This document shows, one piece after another, positions 6,267 to 14,510 of a DNA stretch of 64,000 nucleotides. The notes beneath the pieces are model-generated. The model had not been told where the DNA came from. It saw nothing but the letters and a program-made list of their open reading frames with translations, and ran no database searches. Made by a program: the position numbers and the translations under genes. The stretch comes from Polyangiaceae bacterium (GTDB lineage Bacteria; Myxococcota_A; Polyangia; Polyangiales; Polyangiaceae). The stretch spans positions 1-64,000 of the forward strand of contig JAWKRG010000017.1 in assembly GCA_041389725.1 (NCBI GenBank), written 5' to 3'. Numbering within the stretch: position 1 is the first letter of the stretch; every line of letters begins with the position of its first letter.

Positions 6267-7754
6267 ATGGCACGGCTCGAGATACTCGCTTCGCTCCCGG
6301 TTGTTCTTGGATCGATCTTGCTGGGCTGTGGGCCTGGCAATCCCGACGACGAAATGTTGGGGCAAGCGCAGGAAGCCGTGTCGGCGCCTCTGGGCAAAGC
6401 CTATTGCACCATTCCCGTCACCGGCAAAGGCACCAAGAGCATGGAGGACGACTACCTTCCGCACGTGATCACGTGTGAGAACGGTGGCGCGAACCTCGAA
6501 GCGCTCAAGGCGCAAGCCATCGCCGCGCGTTCTGTCGCCTACTACGCCATGGCGACCAAAGGCAGCATCTGCGACGGTCAAGGCTGCCAGGTGTACACCT
6601 GCGGCGCGGCGCCCTCGGCGAAGGCGATTCAGGCCGTCAAAGAGACCGCAGGCATGTACCTGTCGCACACCGGATACCTGACCTACGGTTTCTACGTGGC
6701 TGGCGACTCCAAGGTCTCCACGCCGAGTTGCGTGGGCAACAATGCCAACTCGTCGACGGAGCACTACGTCACCTACAACGAGGGCAAGAGCGGTGCTGGC
6801 GTGAAGATGACGACGCTGGGCTACATTCCGCCGGGTCAGTCCGTCTACGGACAGAATCGTGGCTGCATGGGGCAATGGGCGGCGCGCTGCCTGGAGAATG
6901 GCAAGGGCTACGGCTACAAGAAGATCCTCCAGTTCTTCTACGGCGCCGACATCCAGATCCTGACTGCGACAGGCAGCTGCGTGAATCCGCCCGCCCCGAC
7001 GGACAAGGATGGCGACGGCGTCGCTGACGCGCAGGACAACTGTCCCGCCGTCAAGAACGCCAACCAGCTCGACACGGACAAGGACGGCGCTGGCGACGCC
7101 TGTGACAGCGACGACGACGCTGATGGCGTGAACGACGGCAGCGACAACTGCCCCCTCGCCAAGAACGCGGGACAGCTGGACACCGACGGCGACGGCAAGG
7201 GCGACGCCTGCGACGGCGACGACGACAATGACGGTGTGGCCGACGCGGACGACAACTGTCCCAAGGTCGCCAACGCGAATCAGAGCGACGCGGACAATGA
7301 CGGCGTGGGTGATGCCTGCGAAGGTGACTCTGACGGCGACGGCATCCTGGACGATGTCGACGTGTGCCCGGACGTAGCCGACGTCGAGCAGGTCGACACC
7401 GATGGCGACGGCGATGGCGACGCTTGTGACGACGACGACGACAACGACAGCGTGCTCGACGCCGACGACAACTGTCCGACCGTGGCCAATCTGGACCAAA
7501 CGGACAGCGACGAGGACGGCGTCGGCGACGCTTGCGAAGGCTTGGTCGGTGCTGGTGGTGCCGGTGGTGGCGCCGGCAATGCTGGGGCGGGGAGCGCGGG
7601 CACGAAGCAGAAGACGTCGTTGCAGAGCTCCGGCTCCGAGGGTGGCTGCAGCATGACGTCGAGCGCACCCGCGGGGGGCGCACTGTGGCTCTTTGCGCTA
7701 GCGGGACTCGTGCTGGCTCGCCGCCGTTCGCGCGGCGCCCAATCTGAGGGATAA
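6267..7754 (+). CDS. Exported SpoIID/LytB-like protein with TSP3 repeats and MYXO-CTERM tail
   Basis: This 495-residue protein begins with a signal peptide ending in a lipobox-like LLGC (Cys21). Residues about 50-235 resemble the SpoIID/LytB domain (LEALKAQAIAARSVAYYAM, then QVYTCGAAP), which in SpoIID is a lytic transglycosylase and in LytB enhances amidases. Residues about 245-425 are thrombospondin type 3 repeats (DxDGDGVxDxxDNCP), which bind calcium. The C-terminus is a Gly/Ala linker and a MYXO-CTERM tail (GGCSM, hydrophobic helix, RRRSR). It is 7 bp ahead of an M15 peptidase with the same tail architecture, so the two are probably co-transcribed wall-active exoproteins. Confidence 0.8.
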   Translation: MARLEILASLPVVLGSILLGCGPGNPDDEMLGQAQEAVSAPLGKAYCTIPVTGKGTKSMEDDYLPHVITCENGGANLEALKAQAIAARSVAYYAMATKGSICDGQGCQVYTCGAAPSAKAIQAVKETAGMYLSHTGYLTYGFYVAGDSKVSTPSCVGNNANSSTEHYVTYNEGKSGAGVKMTTLGYIPPGQSVYGQNRGCMGQWAARCLENGKGYGYKKILQFFYGADIQILTATGSCVNPPAPTDKDGDGVADAQDNCPAVKNANQLDTDKDGAGDACDSDDDADGVNDGSDNCPLAKNAGQLDTDGDGKGDACDGDDDNDGVADADDNCPKVANANQSDADNDGVGDACEGDSDGDGILDDVDVCPDVADVEQVDTDGDGDGDACDDDDDNDSVLDADDNCPTVANLDQTDSDEDGVGDACEGLVGAGGAGGGAGNAGAGSAGTKQKTSLQSSGSEGGCSMTSSAPAGGALWLFALAGLVLARRRSRGAQSEG

Positions 7755-7761
7755 GACTTCC

Positions 7762-9075
7762 ATGAGAAAGCTGTCCGCCCTTCTGCCTTCCCTGGCCATG
7801 GCATCTCTGGTCGTCGCGGCCGGCTGCGTGGCGCCCGTGGACACGGCTCAGGAGGTGGACGCGCCCGAACCCGAAGACGTGGGCAGCGTCACCCTGCCCC
7901 TGGGCAGCACCGTGCTGCAGGCGTCGCAATCGAGTTGCACGACGACGAGCGTGAAGGGGCTTTCCGAGCAGATCGTTGCGCAGATGAACTGCATCAGTCC
8001 GAACGCCATGGCGCAGGTACCCAAGCGGCCGAACCTGACTTTCGGAAGCGCAGCCTTTCCCTTCATGCAGTCGCCAGCGAAGGACGCCCTGGTCAAAGCG
8101 CTGGATGCCAATCCCAGCAAGAGCATGACCGTCAACTCCATGTTCCGCACGGTGGCGCAGCAGTACTTGCTCTATCGTTGGGGCCAGCTGGGCAAGTGCG
8201 GCATCGGCTTGGCAGCCACGCCGGGCAATTCGAATCACGAGTCGGGTCTGGCCTTGGACACGAGCCAGTACTCCACTTGGAAGACCCCGCTGACGTCCCA
8301 GGGCTTCAAATGGTTCGGCAGCGCCGACACCGTTCACTTCGACTACGTGGGCGGCGGCGCGAAGAATCTGAAGGGCACGGACGTGCTGGCCTTCCAGATG
8401 CTGTGGAACCTCAACAACCCCGGCGACAAGATCGGCGAAGATGGCGACTACGGTCCGCAGACCGAGGACCGCCTCAAGAAGTCCCCTGCCGACGGCTTCC
8501 CGAAGGATCCAGTGTGTGGCACGCCTTCGAACCCCGACGCGGATGGCGATGGCGTCGCGGATGCATCCGACAACTGCCCCAACAATCCCAACGCCAATCA
8601 GCTGGATCTGGACAAGGACGGCGCCGGCGACGTTTGCGATGCGGATGACGATGCCGATGGTGTCGACGACACGGCCGACAACTGCCCCTTCGTGGCCAAC
8701 AGCGACCAGGCTGACAGCAACGGTAATGGGGTAGGCGATGCGTGCGAGACCGACAGCGACGGCGACGGCGTCCCCAATGACGTGGACGTGTGCCCCGACG
8801 TGTACGACCCCGAACAAACCGATACCGACGGCAACGGCGTGGGCGATGCTTGCGAAGGTTCCGGCTGGGGCGGCGGCGCCGGACTTGGTGCAGGGGGTGC
8901 ATCGACGGGTGGAAACAGCGGAGGCTCCCAAGGGACGCAGTTGCGCAGCGGCGACTCCGGGGGGTGTGGGATGGCGCGCCATCCGCGTGACGGGCGTGCG
9001 GGGTGGGTTCTGGCTGCGCTCCTCGCGCTTCTGTGGCGTAAGCGTAGTCCCGGTCGTCAGCGACGCGGCGATTGA
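7762..9075 (+). CDS. Exported M15 (VanY-like) peptidase with TSP3 repeats and MYXO-CTERM tail
   Basis: This 437-residue protein has a signal peptide with a lipobox-like AAGC (Cys22). The catalytic domain (about 60-200) shows M15 zinc motifs: His159 and Asp166 in NHESGLALDTSQY and His192 in DTVHFDY. Residues about 205-245 contain a GDYGPQTEDRL segment like peptidoglycan-binding domains. TSP3 repeats follow (about 255-370), then a Gly-rich linker and MYXO-CTERM tail (GGCGM, hydrophobic helix, WRKR). M15 enzymes cleave D-Ala-containing peptidoglycan peptides. With the SpoIID-like gene upstream it forms a wall-remodelling pair. Confidence 0.8.
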   Translation: MRKLSALLPSLAMASLVVAAGCVAPVDTAQEVDAPEPEDVGSVTLPLGSTVLQASQSSCTTTSVKGLSEQIVAQMNCISPNAMAQVPKRPNLTFGSAAFPFMQSPAKDALVKALDANPSKSMTVNSMFRTVAQQYLLYRWGQLGKCGIGLAATPGNSNHESGLALDTSQYSTWKTPLTSQGFKWFGSADTVHFDYVGGGAKNLKGTDVLAFQMLWNLNNPGDKIGEDGDYGPQTEDRLKKSPADGFPKDPVCGTPSNPDADGDGVADASDNCPNNPNANQLDLDKDGAGDVCDADDDADGVDDTADNCPFVANSDQADSNGNGVGDACETDSDGDGVPNDVDVCPDVYDPEQTDTDGNGVGDACEGSGWGGGAGLGAGGASTGGNSGGSQGTQLRSGDSGGCGMARHPRDGRAGWVLAALLALLWRKRSPGRQRRGD

Positions 9076-9132
9076 CCGAGCGCTCCGCCGGAAGGCTTTT
9101 CGCCAGCGCCCCGCTGTGCGATAAATGCGCGA

Positions 9133-10458
9133 ATGAGTGAAGGGCCGACCCGCGCGCGCCCGGTGCCCACCATCGTTCGCTACGCGAAGACGCGTGTGAG
9201 CGTGACCCGAGGCCCGAACCTGGGCTTGGTGCACGAAAGCGCGGGCCTGCCCATTCGCATCGGGACCGCGTCGGAGAACGAGATCGTGCTCACGGACGAC
9301 ACCGTGAGCCGGCGTCACGCGGAACTCGAGCCCACTCCGCTGGGAATGCGAGTTCGGGACATCGCCTCCACCAACGGCATTCTGCTCGGCGGCGTGCGCA
9401 TTCGCGACGCCTTCGTCCCCGGCGACTTTCAGATCGCTCTTGGCGAAACGTGGCTGGCGATCAACTGGTTGCAGGAGACCGTGGGGCGAGTGCAGGTTTC
9501 CCTGGACCGCTTTGGCGACGTCCTGGGGCGCGCCCCGCGCATGCGCGAGCTGTTCGCAGATCTGGACCGGATCGCCGCGACGGACGTCACGCTGCTGATC
9601 GAGGGCGAGACCGGCACGGGCAAGGACCTGGTGGCGGAGGCGGTGCACGCCGAGTCGAGCCGTGGCGGCGCGCCTTTCGTGGTCTTCGATTGCGGCGCGG
9701 TAGCCTCGAGCGTGATCGAGAGCGAACTGTTCGGTCACGAACGAGGGGCCTTCACCGGCGCTCATGGAACCCACGTGGGCGTGTTCGAGCAGGCTGCGGG
9801 GGGCACACTCTTCCTGGACGAGATCGGTGAGCTGCCCCTGGAACTGCAACCGAAGCTGTTGCGCGTGCTGGAGAAGCGCGAGATCCGTCGTGTGGGTGGC
9901 CGCGCCACGATCGGCGTGGACGTTCGCATCATCGCGGCGACCAACCGCAACCTGCGGGCGGAAGTGGAGAAGGGAAGCTTCCGGCAGGATCTGTACTTTC
10001 GGTTGGCTCAGGGACACGTGGCCGTGCCGCCGCTGCGGGATCGCATGGAAGATCTCGAGCTACTGGTGGAGCACTTCTTGGGCATGGAGCGCCCACCGAA
10101 GCAGCTCGTGGACGTGCAGCCCGACGTCTGGGAGATGTTTCGTGCTCACCGCTGGCCGGGAAACGTGCGCGAACTGAAGAACGCGGTGCAGCGCCTGACC
10201 ATCATGCCGGAGCGTCCCCTGGCGGCGGCGGTGGTATCCGAGGCGCCAATGACGCGCACCAAGTGGGTGGACGAGGACAGCGCGATGCCGCTGCGTTTGG
10301 CCCGTCGTCAGGCGAGCGACGACTTCGAGCGCGAGTACCTGGAGCAAATCTTGGCTCGCACCGAAGGCAACGTGACGCGCGCCGCGGCGATTGCGGAAGT
10401 GTCGCGGCAGATGATGCAGAAGCTCATGCGCAAGCACGGTCTCGGCGAAGGCCGCTGA
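9133..10458 (+). CDS. Sigma-54 activator with FHA sensor domain
   Basis: This 441-residue protein has an FHA domain at about 37-100 (SRRH 59-62, STNG 79-82), which binds phosphothreonine. An AAA+ sigma-54 activator domain follows: Walker A GETGTGKD 158-165, GAFTGA loop 205-210, Walker B GGTLFLDE 223-230. A Fis-type HTH is at the C-terminus. FHA-sigma-54 activators are a myxobacterial speciality thought to be controlled by Ser/Thr kinases, and two such kinases lie in this window. The intact GAFTGA indicates contact with sigma-54. Target promoters are not evident nearby. Confidence 0.92.
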   Translation: MSEGPTRARPVPTIVRYAKTRVSVTRGPNLGLVHESAGLPIRIGTASENEIVLTDDTVSRRHAELEPTPLGMRVRDIASTNGILLGGVRIRDAFVPGDFQIALGETWLAINWLQETVGRVQVSLDRFGDVLGRAPRMRELFADLDRIAATDVTLLIEGETGTGKDLVAEAVHAESSRGGAPFVVFDCGAVASSVIESELFGHERGAFTGAHGTHVGVFEQAAGGTLFLDEIGELPLELQPKLLRVLEKREIRRVGGRATIGVDVRIIAATNRNLRAEVEKGSFRQDLYFRLAQGHVAVPPLRDRMEDLELLVEHFLGMERPPKQLVDVQPDVWEMFRAHRWPGNVRELKNAVQRLTIMPERPLAAAVVSEAPMTRTKWVDEDSAMPLRLARRQASDDFEREYLEQILARTEGNVTRAAAIAEVSRQMMQKLMRKHGLGEGR

Positions 10459-10624
10459 GGCGCTCCCAACGAAAGCCGCTGACTTCGCAGGCGTCGTCAG
10501 TTTCGAAGATTTCGCGTTCACCAGCTACGTTCGCCGGCGGGTCGAAGTTTTTCGATTCGCGTGCCGTTCGGATCGTCGCGGTGGAAGTCCGAGGCGTCGT
10601 CGGCCTAGCATGTCGGATCCTCGC

Positions 10625-11128
10625 ATGACCAACATGAATGCAGTCACCGCCACCGTGGTCCTGGCCCTTGCGCTGCTCGCGTGTCGCAGCAGCAGCTCGC
10701 CCGCAGGATGCACATCGAACGCCGACTGCGTGAACGGTCGAGTGTGCGTGGCCGGCGCGTGTCAGAATCCGCCAGCGCCGTTCCCCGTAGCCGCCCCGCT
10801 GCCCGAGCCCGTCGCACCGACGCCCGCGCCCGCCCCTGCGCCGCCGCCGCCCAAACCTCGAGCGCCGGCGCCTCGCCCTGGCGGTCCCTGCACTTCGGCG
10901 CAGGAAGCACAGACGCGGCTGTGTCGCTGCGCCGACGGCACGTCGGGGGACATGGTGTGCTTCGGGCGATCCCTGACTTGGAGCGCGTGCAGCTGTGAGA
11001 AGGTCGCCGCGCCCGCACCGGCACCGCGACCCAAGGTCAACCCGAACAAGCGCTGGCCCTGCACCGCCGACTCGGACTGCAACGCTCCCTACAAGTGCGG
11101 CTTCCAGGGCAACTGCATGATGCTCTGA
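10625..11128 (+). CDS. Cys-rich, proline-linker lipoprotein, function unknown
   Basis: This roughly 167-residue protein has a hydrophobic N-terminus ending LALLAC, a plausible lipobox. It has a small Cys motif (CTSNADCVNGRVCVAGAC), a Pro/Ala linker, a middle domain with CRCADG, and a second CxxDxDC motif (CTADSDCNAPYKCGFQGNC). The repeated CxxDxDC/CxxGxC pattern is common in myxobacterial surface lipoproteins. I chose the ATG at 10625 because it gives a compact signal peptide; 10634 is also possible. No enzymatic motif is visible. Confidence 0.65.
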   Translation: MTNMNAVTATVVLALALLACRSSSSPAGCTSNADCVNGRVCVAGACQNPPAPFPVAAPLPEPVAPTPAPAPAPPPPKPRAPAPRPGGPCTSAQEAQTRLCRCADGTSGDMVCFGRSLTWSACSCEKVAAPAPAPRPKVNPNKRWPCTADSDCNAPYKCGFQGNCMML

Positions 11129-11212
11129 ATCCTGCACACGGCAATTCGCATGCAACTCCATCGCCGTCAGGCCGATGGGGCGCGGCATGCTATTCTGCAG
11201 GAGGTGCACAAG

Positions 11213-11782
11213 TTGGCTGCCATCGCTGAAGAGGACCTGCGCCCCTTGCGCCGGGTCGAGTACGACAAGCTCGTGTCCTTGGGTGCATTCGACGGCGAGC
11301 GCATCGAGCTGGTCTACGGGGTGCTGCGCCAGATGAGCCCGATCGGCCCGCCCCACACCTCTAGCGTCGGTCGCATCACACGATTGCTAGTGCTCGCACT
11401 TGCCAAAGACGCGCTGGTGTTGGTGCAGTGCCCCTTCGCCGCTTCGGACCTGTCCGAGCCGGAGCCCGATTTCACCGTCGTGCCGCTAGCGGACTACCAG
11501 GACGACCATCCGCACGAGGCGTTCTTGGTGGTCGAGGTGTCCCAGTCGTCGCTGCGCTACGATCGCGGCACCAAGCAGCGGCTCTACGCCGAGGCGGGCG
11601 TGCCCGAGTACTGGATCGTCAATCTGGTGGACCGCACGCTCGAGGTCTACGCCGAGCCTCGCGATGGATCGTATTGCGAAGTCCGCATCCTCGCCCCGGG
11701 GGAGCGCATCGCTCCGCGCGCCTTTCCCCACGTGGAGTTCGGCGTGGACGAGCTGCTGCCGCCTTCGCGCTCCGCCGGCTGA
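11213..11782 (+). CDS. Uma2-family (PD-(D/E)XK-like) endonuclease
   Basis: I chose the TTG at 11213, eight bases after a perfect AGGAGG, giving 189 residues, the usual family size; an ATG at 11150 would add 21 unlikely residues. Family features are DGERIELVYGVLRQM, EPEPDFTVVPLADY, AFLVVEVSQSSLRYD and YAEAGVPEYWIVNLVDRTLEVY. The E/D-x-D and V-x-VEV residues match the restriction-enzyme-like core. Uma2 proteins are abundant in cyanobacteria and myxobacteria and their role is unclear. It appears monocistronic. Confidence 0.8.
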   Translation: MAAIAEEDLRPLRRVEYDKLVSLGAFDGERIELVYGVLRQMSPIGPPHTSSVGRITRLLVLALAKDALVLVQCPFAASDLSEPEPDFTVVPLADYQDDHPHEAFLVVEVSQSSLRYDRGTKQRLYAEAGVPEYWIVNLVDRTLEVYAEPRDGSYCEVRILAPGERIAPRAFPHVEFGVDELLPPSRSAG

Positions 11783-11972
11783 GCGTCGGGATAGACGCTG
11801 GCGGCGTGCGCGCGCTGCACCGAGGCGGGGCGATCCCTCGCCCCAGTGCGCCAAATCAGGGCACGCGGGTGCACTAGATTAGAGCACGCGCCGCGGCGCG
11901 TTCGCGGAAACCCGGGATCCGCGGCGCGGCACGCCCTTCGCAATGAGTGGCCTCGACACAGGAGGACATTCA

Positions 11973-12824
11973 ATGAGCATGAAGATTCGGTTTTGGGGCG
12001 TTCGAGGCAGCATTGCGGCGCCGGGTCCGGCGACGGCCGGCGTAGGTGGCAACACCAGCTGCGTGGAGATCACGTGCGGCGCCGAGCGCATCATTCTCGA
12101 CGCGGGCACCGGCCTGCGCGCCTTGGGTGACGAGCTCGTGCGGCAAGGCAGCGTGAACGCCACGCTGCTGCTCAGCCACCACCACTGGGATCACATCCAG
12201 GGCCTGCCCTTCTTCGTTCCCATCTACCTGCCTCACGCAGAGTTGACGGTGATCGGGCCCGCGGCAGAGCGCTGCTCGATGCACGACGTGCTCGAGCATC
12301 AGATGCAGAGTCCGGTGTTTCCCGTGCGCTTGGACCAGGTGCCGAGCAAGCTCAGCACCCAGGAGGTGTTTCCCGGCCAAGTCTTCGAGCTGGGCGACTG
12401 TCGCGTGGAGGTCGCCAAGCTCAACCACCCGGGCGGTAGCTTGGCGTACCGCATCGACTACGACGGCAGCAGCGTGGTGTACGCCACGGACACGGAGCAC
12501 TACTCCTGCGTCGACCCCACGCTGGCGACCTTGGCCCAGGGCGCCGACGTCCTGATCTACGACTCGCAGTACACGCCGGCTGAGTACAGCGGCCAGCGCG
12601 GTCCCTCCAAGGTGGGCTGGGGACACTCGACCTACGAAGCGGGTGCTGCGCTGGCAGAGCGCGCGGGTGTCGGCAAGTACCTGCTCTTCCACCACGATCC
12701 CAAACGCTGTGACGACGAGGTGCTCGAGCTGGAGCGGCGCGCCCGCGCGCTCTTCGCCGAGTCCCACGCCGCTCGTGAGGGCATGACCCTCGAGCTACCG
12801 CGAGCTCGCGGCGTGGCGGCATGA
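11973..12824 (+). CDS. MBL-fold metallohydrolase
   Basis: The ATG at 11973 follows AGGAGG at about 7 nt, so the longer frame from 11943 is not needed. The 283-residue protein shows the metallo-beta-lactamase signature HHHWDH (69-74; zinc ligands His69, His71, Asp73, His74), an early FWGVRGS and GGNTSC typical of the RNase Z/phosphodiesterase-like branch, and later DTEH and HHDP metal ligands. The substrate is unknown; related proteins are often cAMP-phosphodiesterase-like. Its stop overlaps the first ATG of the next frame by 4 bp, which may indicate co-transcription with the sigma-54 activator. Confidence 0.85.
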   Translation: MSMKIRFWGVRGSIAAPGPATAGVGGNTSCVEITCGAERIILDAGTGLRALGDELVRQGSVNATLLLSHHHWDHIQGLPFFVPIYLPHAELTVIGPAAERCSMHDVLEHQMQSPVFPVRLDQVPSKLSTQEVFPGQVFELGDCRVEVAKLNHPGGSLAYRIDYDGSSVVYATDTEHYSCVDPTLATLAQGADVLIYDSQYTPAEYSGQRGPSKVGWGHSTYEAGAALAERAGVGKYLLFHHDPKRCDDEVLELERRARALFAESHAAREGMTLELPRARGVAA

Positions 12825-12943
12825 CTCCCCTAGAGTCTCGCGACTGGTCTTCGCTGCCGCCTTCTTCGCGGCGTCCGGGGTCACGGCCGGAATCTGCCGT
12901 GACTCCCGGGAAATGCACTACGCTCTTTGGCGGGTCCAGCGTC

Positions 12944-14404
12944 ATGTCCCGCCTGTCCCTCTTGGTCGATCTCGCTTCGCTCCTGTCCCGGGAGGTCGAC
13001 CTGGATGCGCTGCTCGGTTCGGCGTGCGAACGCCTCGCCGATGCTCTCGCGGCGGACCGCGCCAGCATCTGGCTGATCGATGCGGACGCGCAGCAGTTGG
13101 TCACGCGCGTGGCGCTCCTGCCCGAGCTGAGCGAGCTGCGTCAACCCTTGGACGCTGGCATCGCGGGCTATGTCGCGCGCACAGGAAAGGCCGTACGCGT
13201 CGACGACGCGTTGCACGATCCGCGCTTCGACCCGAGCGCCGATCGCGTGACGGGCTACACCACGCGCTCGATGCTCGTGGTGCCCATTCGCGAGCACGAC
13301 GTAGCGCCTCTGCGCGGCGTGGTCCAGTTGCTGAACAAGCGCGGCGGCCCCTTCGACGCTGAAGACGAACGCTACTTGGACGCGCTGGCGGTGCAGCTCG
13401 CGCGCGCGCTTGCGCTGACCACTCTGCGGGCTGAAGACGAATCGGAACCGGGCGTGACCCTGCGCGGTCCCTTCAATCGCATCATCGGGCGCAGCGCCGC
13501 GATGACGCAGGTATACGAGCGCATCGTCCTGTCTGCGCAAACGGACGCGAATGTGCTTTTCAGCGGCGAGACCGGCACCGGCAAGGGGCTCTTCGCGCGC
13601 GCCGTGCACGTCAACTCCGCACGCCAAGCCGGGCCCTTCGTGGTGGTGGACTGCACGACGCTGCCGCGCGAGCTGGTGGAGAGCGAGCTCTTCGGACACG
13701 AACGCGGTGCGTTCACCGGCGCCGACCGCCGCGTGCGTGGCAAGGTGGAGCTGGCCGAGGGCGGAACGCTCTTCCTCGATGAAATCGGGGAGCTGCCCAT
13801 GGAGATGCAGGGAAAGCTCTTGCGCTTCTTGCAAGAGCGCGTCTTCGAGCGCGTGGGCGGACGCGAGACGCTGTCGGCAGACGTACGAATTCTGTGCGCG
13901 ACGCATCGCGACCTGAAGGCGCTGGTGAAGCAAGGGGCTTTTCGCGAAGACCTCTACTACCGCGTGCGCGTGGTGGAGATCCCGGTGCCACCGCTGCGCG
14001 ATCGCGGCGGCGACGAGATCGAGATCTTGGCCCGTCACTTCGCCGAGCGTTTTGCGGAGCGCTACCGCCGTCCGCTGCCCACGCTGTCGCCTGCGATCCT
14101 CGAACGCCTACGCGGTCATTCCTGGCCCGGCAACGTGCGCGAACTGGAGCACTGGGTGGAAAGTGCCGTCGTGCTCTCCCCGGAAGGCCATGTGGCTGAC
14201 GAGCTGTTGCCCGCCTCGTCCGTGCCGCGAGGGCCGAGCACGCGCACGGATGGCGTGTTCGTGCCCGATGGCGTGACCTTGGACGAAGCGACGCGCTTGG
14301 TGATCGACCGTGCCGTTGCACTCTGCGATGGCAACAAGACCGAGGCCGCGCGCCGACTCGGCATCGGACGCAACACCATCGGGCGACTGAAGAAGCGACA
14401 CTAG
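12944..14404 (+). CDS. Sigma-54 activator with GAF sensor domain
   Basis: The frame opens at 12821, overlapping the MBL gene, but recognisable sequence starts at the ATG at 12944 (MSRLSLLVDLASLLSREVDL). From there it has a GAF domain (about 15-160; ADRASIWLIDADAQQL, LVVPI), an AAA+ domain (Walker A GETGTGKG 208-215, GAFTGA 255-260, Walker B 273-280) and a C-terminal HTH (AARRLGIGRNTIGRLKKR). GAF domains bind small molecules such as cyclic nucleotides, and the MBL hydrolase upstream may belong to the same circuit; that link is inference. Walker A ends in Gly instead of the usual Glu. Confidence 0.9.
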   Translation: MSRLSLLVDLASLLSREVDLDALLGSACERLADALAADRASIWLIDADAQQLVTRVALLPELSELRQPLDAGIAGYVARTGKAVRVDDALHDPRFDPSADRVTGYTTRSMLVVPIREHDVAPLRGVVQLLNKRGGPFDAEDERYLDALAVQLARALALTTLRAEDESEPGVTLRGPFNRIIGRSAAMTQVYERIVLSAQTDANVLFSGETGTGKGLFARAVHVNSARQAGPFVVVDCTTLPRELVESELFGHERGAFTGADRRVRGKVELAEGGTLFLDEIGELPMEMQGKLLRFLQERVFERVGGRETLSADVRILCATHRDLKALVKQGAFREDLYYRVRVVEIPVPPLRDRGGDEIEILARHFAERFAERYRRPLPTLSPAILERLRGHSWPGNVRELEHWVESAVVLSPEGHVADELLPASSVPRGPSTRTDGVFVPDGVTLDEATRLVIDRAVALCDGNKTEAARRLGIGRNTIGRLKKRH

Positions 14405-14465
14405 AGGACGCAGCTTCGAGGTAGCGTCCGCTCGCCTGGTAGCCGCCACGTCGACGCGGCGTTGG

Positions 14466-14483
14466 CGCGGCGTTGACGCCGCG
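14466..14483. repeat. Perfect inverted repeat between two genes
   Basis: CGCGGCGT, TG, ACGCCGCG. It lies 62 bp past the sigma-54 activator stop and 28 bp ahead of the next start, so it could be a terminator of the former or an operator of the latter. Confidence 0.4.
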
Positions 14484-14510
14484 ACCGACGCCAAGCATCA
14501 TGGGCCGATC

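Noticed and set aside
7051..10017. 988-residue open frame on the minus strand
   Set aside because: It is the antisense of the TSP3 repeats and the FHA activator; the composition (His/Arg runs) is that of a GC-rich shadow frame and no family is visible.
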